From Streptococcus sanguinis (GTDB lineage Bacteria; Bacillota; Bacilli; Lactobacillales; Streptococcaceae), in the NCBI RefSeq assembly GCF_026781265.1, contig NZ_JAKUVC010000009.1:62001-126000 (forward strand): 64,000 nt of DNA, given 5' to 3'. The notes beneath the pieces were generated by a model that saw only the letters and a list, made by a program, of their open reading frames with translations, was not told the origin of the DNA and made no database searches. The stretch's first letter is position 1; each line of letters begins with the position of its first letter. Shown in pieces: positions 18,932 to 28,666 of this stretch. The position numbers were made by a program, and so were the translations under genes.

Positions 18932-21193
18932 ATGTCAAACTTACAAACTTATATCAAAAATACTTATTCAAAAAATCTTGCTGATTGCAGCAATGAAGAA
19001 CTCTATCTGGCTCTTTTGAACTACACTAAATTAGCCAGCGCTCAAAAGCCAGTTAATACTGGTAAGAAAAAACTCTACTATATTTCAGCAGAGTTCCTGA
19101 TTGGTAAACTTTTGTCTAACAACTTGATCAACCTTGGACTTTACGATGATGTGAAGCAAGAATTGGCAGATGCTGGCAAGGACTTGATCGAGGTAGAAGA
19201 AGTTGAGTTGGAGCCGTCTCTGGGTAACGGAGGCTTGGGCCGTTTGGCTGCCTGCTTCCTGGACTCTATTGCGACACTTGGTCTCAATGGTGATGGTGTA
19301 GGACTGAACTACCACTTTGGTCTTTTCCAACAGGTTTTGAAAAACAACGAACAGACGACTATTCCTAACTTCTGGCTGACTGAGCAAAACTGGTTGGTTC
19401 GCTCTAGCCGCAGCTACCAAGTGCCATTTGCTCACTTCACTCTGACATCTACTCTTTATGATATTGATGTGCCAGGTTACAAGACAGAAACTAAGAACCG
19501 TCTTCGTCTCTTTGATTTGGACTCAGTGGATGCGGATATCATCACAGACGGTATTGACTTCGATAAGACAGATATCGCTCGCAACTTGACCCTCTTCCTC
19601 TATCCAGATGATAGTGACAAGCAAGGTGAGCTGCTCCGTATCTTCCAGCAGTACTTCATGGTTTCAAATGGTGCTCAGCTGATTATTGACGAAGCGATTG
19701 AAAAAGGCAGCAACCTGCACGATTTGGCAGACTATGCTGTCATCCAAATCAATGATACTCACCCATCTCTGGTTATCCCAGAAATGATTCGTCTCTTGAC
19801 TGAACGTGGTTTGGATCTGGATGAAGCAATTGCCATCGTACAGAAGATGACTGCTTATACGAACCACACGATTCTGGCAGAAGCTCTTGAAAAATGGCCT
19901 TTGGAATTCTTGAAAGAAGTAGTACCGCATCTGGTGCCAATCATCAAAGAGCTTGACAAGCGCGTGAAAGCTAAATACGCAGATCCAGCAGTGCAAATCA
20001 TTGATGAGGACAACCGTGTGCACATGGCTCACATGGATATCCACTACGGATACAGTGTTAATGGGGTTGCTGCTCTGCATACAGAAATCCTGAAAAACTC
20101 TGAGCTCAAGGCCTTCTACGATATCTACCCTGAAAAATTCAATAACAAGACCAACGGTATTACTTTCCGCCGCTGGCTCATGCATGCCAACCCACGTCTG
20201 TCTCATTATCTAGATGAGTTGCTGGGCCGCGACTGGCACCATGACGCAACTAAGCTCGAAGGCTTGTTGGAATTCACTGGCGCTGCAAATGTTAAAGAAA
20301 AATTGGAAGGTATCAAGGCTCACAACAAGCGTAAATTGGCTCGTCACTTGAAGGAAGCACAAGGCGTGGAAATCAATCCAGAATCTATCTTTGATATCCA
20401 AATCAAGCGTCTTCATGAGTACAAGCGCCAACAAATGAACGCTCTGTATGTTATCCACAAGTATCTGGACATCAAGGCTGGTAACATCCCTGCTCGTCCA
20501 ATCACTGTCTTCTTCGGTGGTAAGGCTGCTCCTGCTTACACTATTGCACAGGACATCATCCACCTCATCCTTTGCTTGTCAGAAGTGATTGCTAATGATC
20601 CTCAAGTGGCTCCACACCTGCAAGTAGTTATGGTAGAAAACTACAATGTTACAGCGTCTAGCTTCTTGATTGCGGCTGGTGATATTTCTGAGCAGATTTC
20701 CTTGGCCTCTAAGGAAGCATCTGGTACTGGTAACATGAAGTTCATGCTTAACGGTGCTTTGACTCTTGGTACTATGGACGGAGCCAATGTTGAGATTGCA
20801 GAGCTGGTCGGCGAAGACAACATCTACATCTTCGGTGAAGATTCTGAGACTGTTATTGACCTCTATGCAAAATCTGCTTACAAGTCTAGTCAGTACTATG
20901 CGCGCGAAGCTATCAAGCCGTTGGTTGACTTTATCGTTAGCGATGAAGTATTGGCAGTTGGTAAAGCTGAACGCTTGGAACGTCTTTACAATGAACTGAT
21001 CAGCAAGGACTGGTTCATGACCCTGCTGGATCTAGAAGACTATATCCAAGTGAAAGAGCGCATGCTGGCGGACTATGAAGACCGCGATGCTTGGATGGAC
21101 AAAGTCATCGTCAATATCGCCAAAGCTGGCTTCTTCTCATCTGACCGTACTATCGCTCAATACGAAGAAGAAGTATGGCACTTGAACAGCTAA
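18932..21193 (+). CDS. malP: Maltodextrin/glycogen phosphorylase
   Basis: 753 residues from ATG 18932, which has AAGGAG at the right spacing; the frame stays open to a TTG 15 nt upstream. GT35 enzyme that phosphorolyses alpha-1,4 glucans to glucose-1-phosphate with PLP bound to about K603 in the signature [14 protein letters not shown]. Early [19 protein letters not shown] and central KRLHEYKRQ are also conserved. Length of about 750 fits the short Gram-positive form without long allosteric extensions. Second gene of the malQ-malP operon, closed by a terminator. Confidence 0.96.
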   Translation: MSNLQTYIKNTYSKNLADCSNEELYLALLNYTKLASAQKPVNTGKKKLYYISAEFLIGKLLSNNLINLGLYDDVKQELADAGKDLIEVEEVELEPSLGNGGLGRLAACFLDSIATLGLNGDGVGLNYHFGLFQQVLKNNEQTTIPNFWLTEQNWLVRSSRSYQVPFAHFTLTSTLYDIDVPGYKTETKNRLRLFDLDSVDADIITDGIDFDKTDIARNLTLFLYPDDSDKQGELLRIFQQYFMVSNGAQLIIDEAIEKGSNLHDLADYAVIQINDTHPSLVIPEMIRLLTERGLDLDEAIAIVQKMTAYTNHTILAEALEKWPLEFLKEVVPHLVPIIKELDKRVKAKYADPAVQIIDEDNRVHMAHMDIHYGYSVNGVAALHTEILKNSELKAFYDIYPEKFNNKTNGITFRRWLMHANPRLSHYLDELLGRDWHHDATKLEGLLEFTGAANVKEKLEGIKAHNKRKLARHLKEAQGVEINPESIFDIQIKRLHEYKRQQMNALYVIHKYLDIKAGNIPARPITVFFGGKAAPAYTIAQDIIHLILCLSEVIANDPQVAPHLQVVMVENYNVTASSFLIAAGDISEQISLASKEASGTGNMKFMLNGALTLGTMDGANVEIAELVGEDNIYIFGEDSETVIDLYAKSAYKSSQYYAREAIKPLVDFIVSDEVLAVGKAERLERLYNELISKDWFMTLLDLEDYIQVKERMLADYEDRDAWMDKVIVNIAKAGFFSSDRTIAQYEEEVWHLNS

Positions 21194-21204
21194 TATTCTT
21201 TGAA

Positions 21205-21246
21205 TCAAAAAAGCCGAGGCAGCAGTGTTTCGGCTTTGATTTTTGA
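21205..21246 (+). terminator. Terminator of malQ-malP
   Basis: ATCAAA..AAGCCGA stem pairing with TCGGCTT..TTTGAT, 11-nt loop, followed by TTTTT. Confidence 0.8.
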
Positions 21247-21311
21247 ATAAAATATGTGAATAGGGAATTAGCTATTGTGTGGGCTTCTGAAAAGGCGAAA
21301 GCCTCTTGGTC

Positions 21312-21340
21312 TTGTCAGCTTTTTCTTTTCGGTGTATAAT
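21312..21340 (+). promoter_or_regulatory. Promoter of the small membrane protein gene
   Basis: TTGTCA (21312-21317), 17-nt spacer, TATAAT (21335-21340), 32 nt before the start codon. Confidence 0.7.
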
Positions 21341-21371
21341 AAGTGAAAATATTTCTTTACAGGAGGCGTTC

Positions 21372-21890
21372 ATGAAAAAGAAACCAATTTATCTTTATGT
21401 TTTGCTGGGATTGTCAACCGTGGGAACCTTGTGGGGGCTTTTGGGCAAGTTCACTTCTTCTGATGCTGGAGTGAAAAGCATTCTTAAGCAGATAGAAGAA
21501 CCAGCAAAATCCCAGTATGCCACTTATTTTAGCAAGAGTGCAGAAGTGGCGAATTCGCTAGCCAATAATTTCTTTTTTTACGGGCACATCGTTCTCTTAA
21601 TAGTGGCTCTTTTCTTCCTTTTTAGGAAAGATATATTTAAGGCCAATCTTATCTACATTGCCGATGTTCTTGTGGGCTTGATTTCAACAGCCTATGCTTA
21701 TGTGGTATCAAAGGGAATTATAGCTTCTTCTTTCTCGGACTCAACTCTTCTTTCGGCACAGATGACGGGGCTGAATTTCTCCATCCTCCTTTCAGTAGTC
21801 ATTAGCCTAATCTTCCTTTCCATCGTCATCTTTAAGCTAATTCAGCAGCAAAAAGAGGCTGAAAAAGCGGAACTAGCTGCAAAGGAATAA
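21372..21890 (+). CDS. Four-helix membrane protein of unknown function
   Basis: 172 residues from ATG 21372 (AGGAGGCG ribosome binding site). Four predicted transmembrane segments, at about residues 5-25, 67-85, 92-112 and 132-160. An extracytoplasmic loop (residues 26-65) rich in charged residues joins the first two, and there is a charged, Glu/Ala/Lys-rich C-terminal tail. I do not recognise the family. Alone behind its own promoter; no terminator is obvious before nrdI, 74 nt on. Confidence 0.75.
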   Translation: MKKKPIYLYVLLGLSTVGTLWGLLGKFTSSDAGVKSILKQIEEPAKSQYATYFSKSAEVANSLANNFFFYGHIVLLIVALFFLFRKDIFKANLIYIADVLVGLISTAYAYVVSKGIIASSFSDSTLLSAQMTGLNFSILLSVVISLIFLSIVIFKLIQQQKEAEKAELAAKE

Positions 21891-21964
21891 AATTTGACAA
21901 ATAACAGATAAGTGCTTACAATTTTAAGAAGCAATATCTGTTATTTTTTAGAATGGAGAATACA

Positions 21965-22441
21965 ATGACAAAGGTTTCCTTGGTTTACATCAGCTTGAGC
22001 GGCAATACAGAGAGTTTCGTCCGTAGGCTGACAGACTATTTGCTGGAGCAGCATCCAAGCCTAGAGGTGGAGAAGATTCATATCAAAGACATGGTAAAGG
22101 AAGGGCAGCCATTTTTTGAAATGGACAATCCTTTTATCGCTTTTCTGCCGACTTATCTGGAGGGCGGCAATGGTGTGGACAATGGCGATGTAGAAATTCT
22201 GACAACCGATGTGGGGGACTTTATCGCCTATGGTCAGAATGCCAGCAAGTGTCTGGGCGTCATTGGCAGCGGCAATCGAAACTTTAATAACCAATACTGT
22301 CTGACAGCAAAGCAATACTCAGAGCGCTTCGGATTTCCGGTTTTGGCCGATTTTGAAATGCGTGGCATGTTGGGAGATATTAAGAAGGTTGCAGGGATTA
22401 TTGAGGAGCTCTATCATATTGAAAAAAACGAAAACCAGTGA
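21965..22441 (+). CDS. NrdI-family flavodoxin, stand-alone copy
   Basis: 158 residues from ATG 21965 (GGAG 6 nt upstream; an ATG at 21953 in the same frame overlaps that site). Flavodoxin-like NrdI features: FMN phosphate loop SLSGNTESF near residue 14, PTYLEGGNG (about 64), and [12 protein letters not shown] (about 102). NrdI supplies oxidant to assemble the Mn-tyrosyl cofactor of class Ib ribonucleotide reductase. No nrdE or nrdF lies nearby, so this may be a second NrdI-like paralogue with another partner. Its last six codons form the left arm of a terminator. Confidence 0.85.
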   Translation: MTKVSLVYISLSGNTESFVRRLTDYLLEQHPSLEVEKIHIKDMVKEGQPFFEMDNPFIAFLPTYLEGGNGVDNGDVEILTTDVGDFIAYGQNASKCLGVIGSGNRNFNNQYCLTAKQYSERFGFPVLADFEMRGMLGDIKKVAGIIEELYHIEKNENQ

Positions 22442-22456
22442 GGTTTTCGTTTTTTG
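22422..22456. terminator. Bidirectional terminator overlapping the nrdI-like 3' end
   Basis: AAAACGAAAACC (coding) pairs with GGTTTTCGTTTT across a 4-nt loop, A-run before and T-run after. It serves the nrdI-like gene and the convergent argS. The stop codon TGA lies in the loop/right arm. Confidence 0.85.
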
Positions 22457-22472
22457 ATGTTCTAAATAAAGC

Positions 22473-24161
22473 TTACATCTTTTCTGGCGCTTCTACTCCT
22501 AGCAGACGTAGAGCTTCTTTGAGGACAACAGCTGTTGAGTAGCTGAGAGCCAGACGGCTGTCGCGCTCAGGGCTTTCATCCAGAATCCGTGTGTGCGCAT
22601 AGTATTTGTTAAAGGCTTGGGCCAAGCTGATAGCGTATTTGGCAATCAGAGATGGCTCATAGTTATCAGCAGCACGCTTGACAACACGACCGAAATCTTG
22701 GAGCAGCTTGATAATTTCCCAGCTTTCTGGATCGTTCAGGCTGTATGTAGCCTCTGCATCTGGCTGGAAGTTCGCCTTGCGCAGGATAGACTGGATACGA
22801 GCATAGGCATACTGGATGTAAGGGCCTGTTTCTCCCTCGAAGGAAACCATAGCTTCCAGATCAAAGTCGTAACCATTGCGGCGGTCAGTTTTGAGGTCGT
22901 AGAACTTAACTGCTCCAACTCCAACTGCACGAGCAACAGCTTCCTTGTTTTCCAAATCTGGGTTTTTAGCTTCAATCTGACTCTTAGCCCGGCTGATAGC
23001 TTCCAGCAGAGTTGGTTCGAGGAGGATGATGTTTCCTTTACGTGTAGACAGTTTTTGACGGTTCTTAGTCACCAGACCAAAGTCAACGTGAATCATGTCA
23101 TCGCTCCAGTCAAAGCCCATCTTTTTCAGAACGGCCTTGAGCTGTCTGAAGTGGTTGGCCTGCTCTTGACCTACAACATAGACATTTTTTACAAAGTTGT
23201 AAGTGCGAGCCCGGTAGATGGCTGTTGCGATATCACGTGTGATGTAGAGAGTAGCACCGTCTGATTTTTTAATCATAGCAGGCGGAAGGTTGAAGTCTTC
23301 CAAGTCTACAATGTTAGCTCCTTTGGATTCTTGTAGGAGACCTTTTTCTTCAAGGATTTGAATCCCTTCGTCCATCTTATCGTTGTAGAAGGCTTCGCCG
23401 TTTAGGCTGTCAAACTCAACACCTAGGAGTTCGTATATACGGTTGAATTCTGTCAGACTTTCGTCGCGGAACCATTGCCAGAGCTCGGTTGCTTCTGGGT
23501 CGCCATCTTCCAGCTTCTTGAACCAAAGGCGGCCTTCTTCATCCAGAGATGGGTCGTTTTCAATCTCGGCATTGATACGCACGTAGAGTTTGAGGAGCTC
23601 GTCGATAGGGTTGGCTTCAACAGCTTCCTGGCTTCCCCACTTCTTATAAGCTACCATGAGGAGACCGAACTGTTTGCCCCAGTCTCCCAAGTGGTTGATT
23701 TTGATGGTATTGTAGCCTATTTTGCGGAAGATGTTGGAAAGAGCGTCACCAATAACAGTAGAGCGCAAGTGGCCGACTGAGAAAGGCTTAGCAATGTTTG
23801 GGCTGGATAGGTCGATGGTGACATTTTCCCCATTTCCTTCGTTCTGCTGGCCGTAGTCAGCTCCGTCTTTGATGACTTCTTTGATAACTTGGCCAGAAAT
23901 TTCAGCCTTGCTGAGGAAAAAGTTGACATAAGGACCAGTCGCAACGACTTTATCAAAATGCGCTGTATCAATCTTTTCAGCAATGTCAGCAGCGATGATT
24001 TGAGGAGCTTTGCGCTCAGTCTTTGCCAGAGAAAAGGCTGGGAAGGCGATATCACCAAGTTCAGAGCTCTTTGGCTGCTCCAATAAATTTAAAATAGCGT
24101 CTTGATCAAGGCTGTCAATAACCTTGGCCAATTCGCCGGCAATCAACTGTTTGTTATCCAT
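22473..24161 (-). CDS. argS: Arginyl-tRNA synthetase
   Basis: 562 residues, class I synthetase charging tRNA-Arg. The HIGH element appears as [16 protein letters not shown] (about residue 125) and the KMSKS loop as KLSTRKGN, the lysine-displaced form usual in ArgRS. An N-terminal Add1 domain precedes it. The C-terminal DALR anticodon-binding domain runs from about residue 450 and ends in [16 protein letters not shown] sequence. Divergent from argR, a common streptococcal arrangement. Confidence 0.97.
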   Translation of the reverse strand: MDNKQLIAGELAKVIDSLDQDAILNLLEQPKSSELGDIAFPAFSLAKTERKAPQIIAADIAEKIDTAHFDKVVATGPYVNFFLSKAEISGQVIKEVIKDGADYGQQNEGNGENVTIDLSSPNIAKPFSVGHLRSTVIGDALSNIFRKIGYNTIKINHLGDWGKQFGLLMVAYKKWGSQEAVEANPIDELLKLYVRINAEIENDPSLDEEGRLWFKKLEDGDPEATELWQWFRDESLTEFNRIYELLGVEFDSLNGEAFYNDKMDEGIQILEEKGLLQESKGANIVDLEDFNLPPAMIKKSDGATLYITRDIATAIYRARTYNFVKNVYVVGQEQANHFRQLKAVLKKMGFDWSDDMIHVDFGLVTKNRQKLSTRKGNIILLEPTLLEAISRAKSQIEAKNPDLENKEAVARAVGVGAVKFYDLKTDRRNGYDFDLEAMVSFEGETGPYIQYAYARIQSILRKANFQPDAEATYSLNDPESWEIIKLLQDFGRVVKRAADNYEPSLIAKYAISLAQAFNKYYAHTRILDESPERDSRLALSYSTAVVLKEALRLLGVEAPEKM

Positions 24162-24188
24162 ATTTGCTCCTTTGTGTCTTTTGTTATT

Positions 24189-24218
24189 ATTTTATCACAT
24201 TTTTCAAGGAATCTTCAA
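24189..24218 (-). promoter_or_regulatory. argS promoter
   Basis: On the minus strand TTGAAG (24213-24218), 18-nt spacer ending in TGA, TAAAAT (24189-24194): an extended -10 promoter, 27 nt before argS. Confidence 0.6.
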
Positions 24219-24257
24219 TTTTTTTGGGAATAATTTTTGGGCTAATAGGAATTTTTC

Positions 24258-24266
24258 TGATATAAT
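24258..24266 (+). promoter_or_regulatory. argR promoter (extended -10)
   Basis: TGATATAAT at 24258-24266, with no convincing -35, nearly 200 nt upstream of argR and divergent from the argS promoter. Confidence 0.55.
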
Positions 24267-24461
24267 AAGAGGGATAAGAACCTGTATTTATAGATGAGTT
24301 TCCCATCTAAAAGCTTCCTTCCCTGACACTCTTGGTTAAAGTTTTTTGTTTATTCTCAGTATTCCTGCAAATCTTTGCCTAGATTGATGGAGAAGCAGCC
24401 TTTGATCGGATGAAGTGCCCTTCATGAATACAGCTTCTAATTATTCAATAATGAGGTAAAA
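24267..24461 (+). other. Long argR leader with small hairpins
   Basis: 195 nt without a gene. AGATG-agtttc-CATCT at about 24293 and ATGAAG-tgcc-CTTCAT at about 24410-24425 can pair, the latter inside GAAGC/GCTTC arms. No T-box signature was recognised. The TAATGAGG ribosome binding region for argR follows. Confidence 0.3.
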
Positions 24462-24899
24462 ATGAGAAAGAATGACCGTCATCAGTTAGTCAAAACGATG
24501 ATTAAGGAAGAAAAGCTAGGAACGCAAAAGGAGATTCAGGATCGTCTGGAAGCGCAAGGGATTTATGTAACGCAGACTACCCTGTCGCGTGACCTCCGTG
24601 AAATTGGCCTGACCAAGGTTAAGAAGAAGGGGCTGACTTATTATGTTTTGGCGCATGAGACTGAAGAGATTGATTTGATAGAGTTTTTAGCCAAGCATGT
24701 GGAGAGTGTAGCCAGAGCCGAGTTTAGTCTGGTTCTTCGTACTGAGCTGGGCGAGGCAACAGTGCTGGCCAATGTCGTGGATAGCTCGCTGGATAGCCGT
24801 ATTTTGGGAACCGTTGCAGGTGCTAATACTCTTTTAGTGGTTTGCCGGGATCAGGTAGCTGCTCAGGAGATTGAGGAGCAAATACAGGAAGTAATGTAA
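24462..24899 (+). CDS. argR: ArgR/AhrC-family arginine regulator
   Basis: 145 residues. Winged helix N-terminus (residues 1-70, with TQTTLSRDLREIGLTKVKKKG) and a C-terminal hexamerisation/arginine-binding domain. The canonical GT(I/V)AGDDT arginine-binding motif reads GTVAGANTLLVV here, so the two aspartates that contact arginine are replaced by Ala-Asn. Lactococcal ArgR, which works together with AhrC, shows comparable loss, as I recall. It may therefore need a partner paralogue for arginine sensing. Followed by mutS after 77 nt. Confidence 0.92.
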   Translation: MRKNDRHQLVKTMIKEEKLGTQKEIQDRLEAQGIYVTQTTLSRDLREIGLTKVKKKGLTYYVLAHETEEIDLIEFLAKHVESVARAEFSLVLRTELGEATVLANVVDSSLDSRILGTVAGANTLLVVCRDQVAAQEIEEQIQEVM

Positions 24900-24976
24900 G
24901 AATCACAGTTTTTTAGGAAAAATGGAGAGGTTTGAGACGGATGTCCTGACCTCGTTTGTTTTTAGAAAGGATAGAG

Positions 24977-27526
24977 ATGGCAGTAGAAAAGTTATCGCCA
25001 GGCATGCAGCAGTATTTGGATATCAAAAAGGACTATCCAGATGCTTTCTTGCTCTTTCGGATGGGGGATTTCTATGAGTTGTTTTATGATGATGCGGTCA
25101 ATGCCGCCCAGATTTTAGAGATTTCCCTCACCAGCCGCAATAAAAATGCAGAAAATCCTATTCCCATGGCTGGAGTTCCCTATCATTCGGCACAGCAGTA
25201 TATTGATGTTTTGGTCGAATCAGGCTATAAGGTAGCAATTGCGGAGCAGATGGAAGACCCCAAAGAAGCCAAGGGAGTTGTTAAGCGGGAGGTCGTTCAG
25301 GTTATCACACCGGGAACGGTGGTGGATTCCAGTAAGCCGGACTCTGCTAATAACTTTCTGGTGGCTCTGGATTACTCAGACGGCCTCTATGGTCTGGCTT
25401 ATATGGACTTGGTGACCGGTGAGTTTCAGGTGACCAGTCTAGAGGACTTTGCCTTGGCCTGCGGGGAAATCCGCAATTTGAAAGCTAGGGAAGTGGTGCT
25501 GGGCTATGCCTTGCCAGAAGCTGAGGAGCAGATTCTAGCTGGACAGATGAATCTTTTACTGTCCTATGTGCAGACGGCCTTGGACGATGTCCAGCTGCTG
25601 GGCGAGGATCTGTCTCCTATGGAACGTCAGGCAGCGGGGAAACTGCTGGAGTATGTGAACCGGACCCAGATGAGGGAGCTCAGCCATTTGAAGAAGGCTC
25701 AGCATTATGAAATCAAGGACTTTCTGCAAATGGACTATGCCACCAAGGCGAGTCTGGATTTGACAGAAAATGCTCGTTCAGGCAAGAAGCACGGCAGTCT
25801 TTATTGGCTGATGGACGAGACGAAGACGGCCATGGGGGGCCGTATGCTGCGCTCTTGGATTCAGCGTCCGCTGATTGATGAAGCGCGAATTAGCCAGCGA
25901 CAGAATGTCGTCGAGGTTTTTCTGGATCATTTCTTTGAGCGGAGTGATTTGACGGAGAGCCTCAAGGGAGTCTATGATATCGAGCGGCTGGCTAGTCGGG
26001 TTTCTTTTGGCAAGACCAATCCCAAGGATCTGCTGCAGCTGGCAGCTACATTGGGCAATGTGCCTCAGATTAAGGCTATCTTGCAAGGAATCGGCAGCCC
26101 GCATCTAGCTCGTTTGATTGAGGGATTGGATCCTATTCCAGAGTTGGCGGGCTTGATTAGCTCGGCTATTTCCCCGGATGCGCCCCATATCATCACCGAG
26201 GGAAATATCATTCGGACCGGTTTTGATGAGACCTTGGATCAGTATCGGCTTGTGCTGAGGGAGGGGACTGGCTGGATTGCAGAGCTGGAAGTTAAAGAAC
26301 GTGCCAACAGCGGCATCAGCAATCTGAAGATTGATTATAATAAAAAAGATGGTTACTATTTCCACGTGACCAATTCCCAGCTGGCTCATGTGCCTGGTCA
26401 TTTCTTCCGCAAGGCGACCCTGAAAAATTCGGAGCGTTTCGGAACGGAGGAGCTGGCTCGGATTGAGGGAGAGATGCTGGAGGCGCGTGAAAAATCTGCT
26501 AATTTGGAATACGAAATTTTCATGCGGATTCGCGAGGAAGCTGGCAAATACATCCAGCGCTTGCAGGCCTTGGCACAAACGCTGGCAGCTGTAGATGTCC
26601 TGCAGAGCTTTGCTGCAGTAGCAGAACAACTGCATTTGGTGCGCCCTGTCTTTACTGCGGAGCGCCGTCTGCAGATTGAAAAAGGTCGGCATGCTGTTGT
26701 GGAAAAGGTCATGGGTGCCCAAAGCTACATTCCAAATAGTATTTTGCTAGATACAGAGACGGATATTCAGCTGATTACCGGGCCTAATATGAGCGGGAAA
26801 TCAACTTATATGCGCCAGTTGGCTATCATCGTCATTATGGCACAGATGGGCTCTTATGTGCCTGCTCAGTCTGCAAGTTTGCCACTATTCGATGCGATTT
26901 TCACTCGCATCGGTGCGGCAGATGATTTGGTGTCCGGCCAGTCCACCTTTATGGTGGAGATGATGGAGGCCAATCGAGCCATCCGACAGGCCAGCGAGCG
27001 CTCGCTCATTCTTTTTGATGAGCTGGGCCGTGGGACGGCGACTTACGATGGGATGGCCTTGGCTCAGGCTATTATCGAGCACATTCATCACTATACTGGG
27101 GCCAAAACCCTCTTTGCCACTCACTATCATGAGCTGACAGCCTTAGAGGGCAGTTTGGAGCATTTGGAAAATGTCCATGTGGCAACCTTGGAAAAGGACG
27201 GGCAGGTGACTTTCCTGCATAAGATTGAGCCGGGTCCGGCTGACAAGTCCTACGGGATTCACGTGGCGAAGATTGCCGGACTTCCTGATAAATTGCTGGA
27301 GCGGGCGGATAGCATTTTGAGTCATTTGGAGAGTCAGGATACAGGACTAGGCTCAGATCTTCCTGCTACATCCAGACTGAAGCAGTCACGAGTAGCTGAG
27401 CAGAAGTCTCTTTTTGCAGAAGGAAGGGAACATCCAGTCCTGACTGAACTCCGAGACTTGGACATCTATAATATGACTCCCCTGGAAGTCATGGCGGCGG
27501 TAGCTGAGCTCAAGAAGAAGTTGTAA
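24977..27526 (+). CDS. mutS: DNA mismatch repair protein MutS (HexA)
   Basis: 849 residues from ATG 24977 (AGGATAGAG ribosome binding site). The mismatch-binding domain carries the [11 protein letters not shown] phenylalanine-glutamate motif (about residue 30). The ATPase has Walker [10 protein letters not shown] (about 604), [11 protein letters not shown] Walker B and FATHYHEL. Recognises mismatches and recruits MutL; HexA limits marker integration in streptococcal transformation. Probably read with argR from the same promoter, with a strong terminator after it. Confidence 0.98.
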   Translation: MAVEKLSPGMQQYLDIKKDYPDAFLLFRMGDFYELFYDDAVNAAQILEISLTSRNKNAENPIPMAGVPYHSAQQYIDVLVESGYKVAIAEQMEDPKEAKGVVKREVVQVITPGTVVDSSKPDSANNFLVALDYSDGLYGLAYMDLVTGEFQVTSLEDFALACGEIRNLKAREVVLGYALPEAEEQILAGQMNLLLSYVQTALDDVQLLGEDLSPMERQAAGKLLEYVNRTQMRELSHLKKAQHYEIKDFLQMDYATKASLDLTENARSGKKHGSLYWLMDETKTAMGGRMLRSWIQRPLIDEARISQRQNVVEVFLDHFFERSDLTESLKGVYDIERLASRVSFGKTNPKDLLQLAATLGNVPQIKAILQGIGSPHLARLIEGLDPIPELAGLISSAISPDAPHIITEGNIIRTGFDETLDQYRLVLREGTGWIAELEVKERANSGISNLKIDYNKKDGYYFHVTNSQLAHVPGHFFRKATLKNSERFGTEELARIEGEMLEAREKSANLEYEIFMRIREEAGKYIQRLQALAQTLAAVDVLQSFAAVAEQLHLVRPVFTAERRLQIEKGRHAVVEKVMGAQSYIPNSILLDTETDIQLITGPNMSGKSTYMRQLAIIVIMAQMGSYVPAQSASLPLFDAIFTRIGAADDLVSGQSTFMVEMMEANRAIRQASERSLILFDELGRGTATYDGMALAQAIIEHIHHYTGAKTLFATHYHELTALEGSLEHLENVHVATLEKDGQVTFLHKIEPGPADKSYGIHVAKIAGLPDKLLERADSILSHLESQDTGLGSDLPATSRLKQSRVAEQKSLFAEGREHPVLTELRDLDIYNMTPLEVMAAVAELKKKL

Positions 27527-27532
27527 AAATAA

Positions 27533-27569
27533 AGAACAGACTTGTTAATGCTTCAAGTCTGTTCTTTTT
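27533..27569 (+). terminator. Terminator after mutS
   Basis: GAACAGACTTG / CAAGTCTGTTC perfect 11-bp stem with 9-nt loop and TTTTT; it lies between convergent genes and could act on both strands. Confidence 0.9.
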
Positions 27570-27574
27570 ATTTC

Positions 27575-28045
27575 TCACGATTTGCCAGACAAACCGCTAT
27601 TGATTTTTTGAATGTTGCGATAGGTGTGGTAATAGATGGCGCCTGAAATAATTAGATAGATAAGGGTGAATTCCCCGACGGCAGTCAGTGTTAGGCTAAG
27701 TATTTTTTCTCTTGGGAAAAATCCAGCTAGATTAACCAATAGTGCAAAGGTCAGAATCATCACGCCATAGTGGCTAACGATGGAGCGCAGGATGCTCCAT
27801 TCTCTTTGGAAGAAGCTTCCACTCCATCTGAAAACAGCTCCCATGATAAACCAGATAAGCAGGCAGTAGAGCATGATGAGGGAAACATGGACATGGTGGC
27901 TCAAAAAGAAGTGGCCGATAGGAGAGCGAGGGTGCAGCGGTAGATAAGCTGGATTGTAAAAATAAGAAACAATCATGGAGAAGAAGAGACCGATGAAAAT
28001 CCCTACAATCCCTCCGAAAAAGAGTTCTTTAAGACGAGTTTTCAT
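27575..28045 (-). CDS. DUF3021-type four-helix membrane protein, partner of LytTR regulator
   Basis: 156 residues with four hydrophobic helices (about residues 10-30, 52-72, 90-110, 118-140) and a short basic C-terminus. Layout and pairing match the DUF3021 membrane proteins that hold a cognate LytTR transcription factor inactive in streptococcal LytTR regulatory systems (S. mutans BrsM/HdrM type). Its start overlaps the LytTR gene stop by 4 nt, so the two are translated together. Function by family context; the inducing signal is unknown. Confidence 0.8.
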   Translation of the reverse strand: MKTRLKELFFGGIVGIFIGLFFSMIVSYFYNPAYLPLHPRSPIGHFFLSHHVHVSLIMLYCLLIWFIMGAVFRWSGSFFQREWSILRSIVSHYGVMILTFALLVNLAGFFPREKILSLTLTAVGEFTLIYLIISGAIYYHTYRNIQKINSGLSGKS

Positions 28046-28482
28046 AATTGCAACCTTTCTTTGATAGATTTGAGATAACGGCGGGACGAGTATATCTGAT
28101 CGCCGTTTTTCAGAAATATTTGAATCAGACCATTTGGAGTCAGCTTGAGGTGGCTGATTTGCCGGCTATTGATAATCTCCGACTGAGAAATCTGCAGGAA
28201 ATAGTCCGGTAGGACCTGCATCAATTGATAAAGAGCTTGTTGAGCTCGATAGCTGTCTTTTGCTGTTCGGACCCGAACCCGACGATTTTCTGTATAGACT
28301 CGGTGGATTTCCTTAGCATCCAGCAGATAGATTTCGTCTTCTTTCTTGACATGAATCTTGTCCTCTTTGCTTAGATGTTGAGCAAAATGGACCAATTCCT
28401 GAATACTTTCTGTCATGAGACGAGCCTCAATGCTAACGGAGTCTTCGGTAATTTGAGAATCGATTCTTAGCTTAACTTTCAT
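28042..28482 (-). CDS. LytTR DNA-binding transcriptional regulator
   Basis: 146 residues with no response-receiver domain: a short N-terminal part, then the LytTR domain (about residues 45-140). KIHVKKEDEIYLLDAKEIHRVY, the YFLQISQSEIINSRQISHLKL strand-rich segment and the terminal IYSSRRYLKSIKERLQL are typical. Such free-standing LytTR proteins are controlled by an adjacent membrane inhibitor, here the downstream DUF3021 gene. In S. mutans related pairs control bacteriocins and competence. The ribosome binding site AAAGGAGGAAG is strong. Confidence 0.87.
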   Translation of the reverse strand: MKVKLRIDSQITEDSVSIEARLMTESIQELVHFAQHLSKEDKIHVKKEDEIYLLDAKEIHRVYTENRRVRVRTAKDSYRAQQALYQLMQVLPDYFLQISQSEIINSRQISHLKLTPNGLIQIFLKNGDQIYSSRRYLKSIKERLQL

Positions 28483-28502
28483 AACTTCCTCCTTTCACCT
28501 TT

Positions 28503-28552
28503 ATTAAACCGCAACTTGGCAGCGAAAACAAGCCCTTTTGACCATGTGGCAG
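28503..28552 (-). promoter_or_regulatory. LytTR-pair promoter with repeated TGGCAG sites
   Basis: Minus strand: TTGTTT (28526-28531), 17-nt spacer, TTTAAT (28503-28508). The hexamer TGGCAG occurs at 28517-28522 and again at 28547-28552, exactly 30 bp apart (about three helical turns), one copy in the spacer and one upstream of the -35. Direct repeats are what LytTR proteins bind, so autoregulation is possible; weak evidence. Confidence 0.35.
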
Positions 28553-28666
28553 TTATTTGTGTCTATCTGGTTTGTCTTGTGAACAGAGTGGTTGAGAAAA
28601 GGCTGCTTTCTGATAGAAAGAGCCCAATGTGTTATAATAGATAGCAGAACAAATACGGAGAAAAAG

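Noticed and set aside
22593-23264. 223-residue plus-strand frame inside argS
   Set aside because: Opposite strand of a conserved synthetase, no ribosome binding site.
24267-24461. T-box or arginine riboswitch in the argR leader
   Set aside because: The T-box sequence and a specifier arrangement were not found, and the small stems do not match a known class.
26105-26722. 205-residue minus-strand frame inside mutS
   Set aside because: Antisense to a highly conserved gene; composition is that of a reverse-complement shadow.
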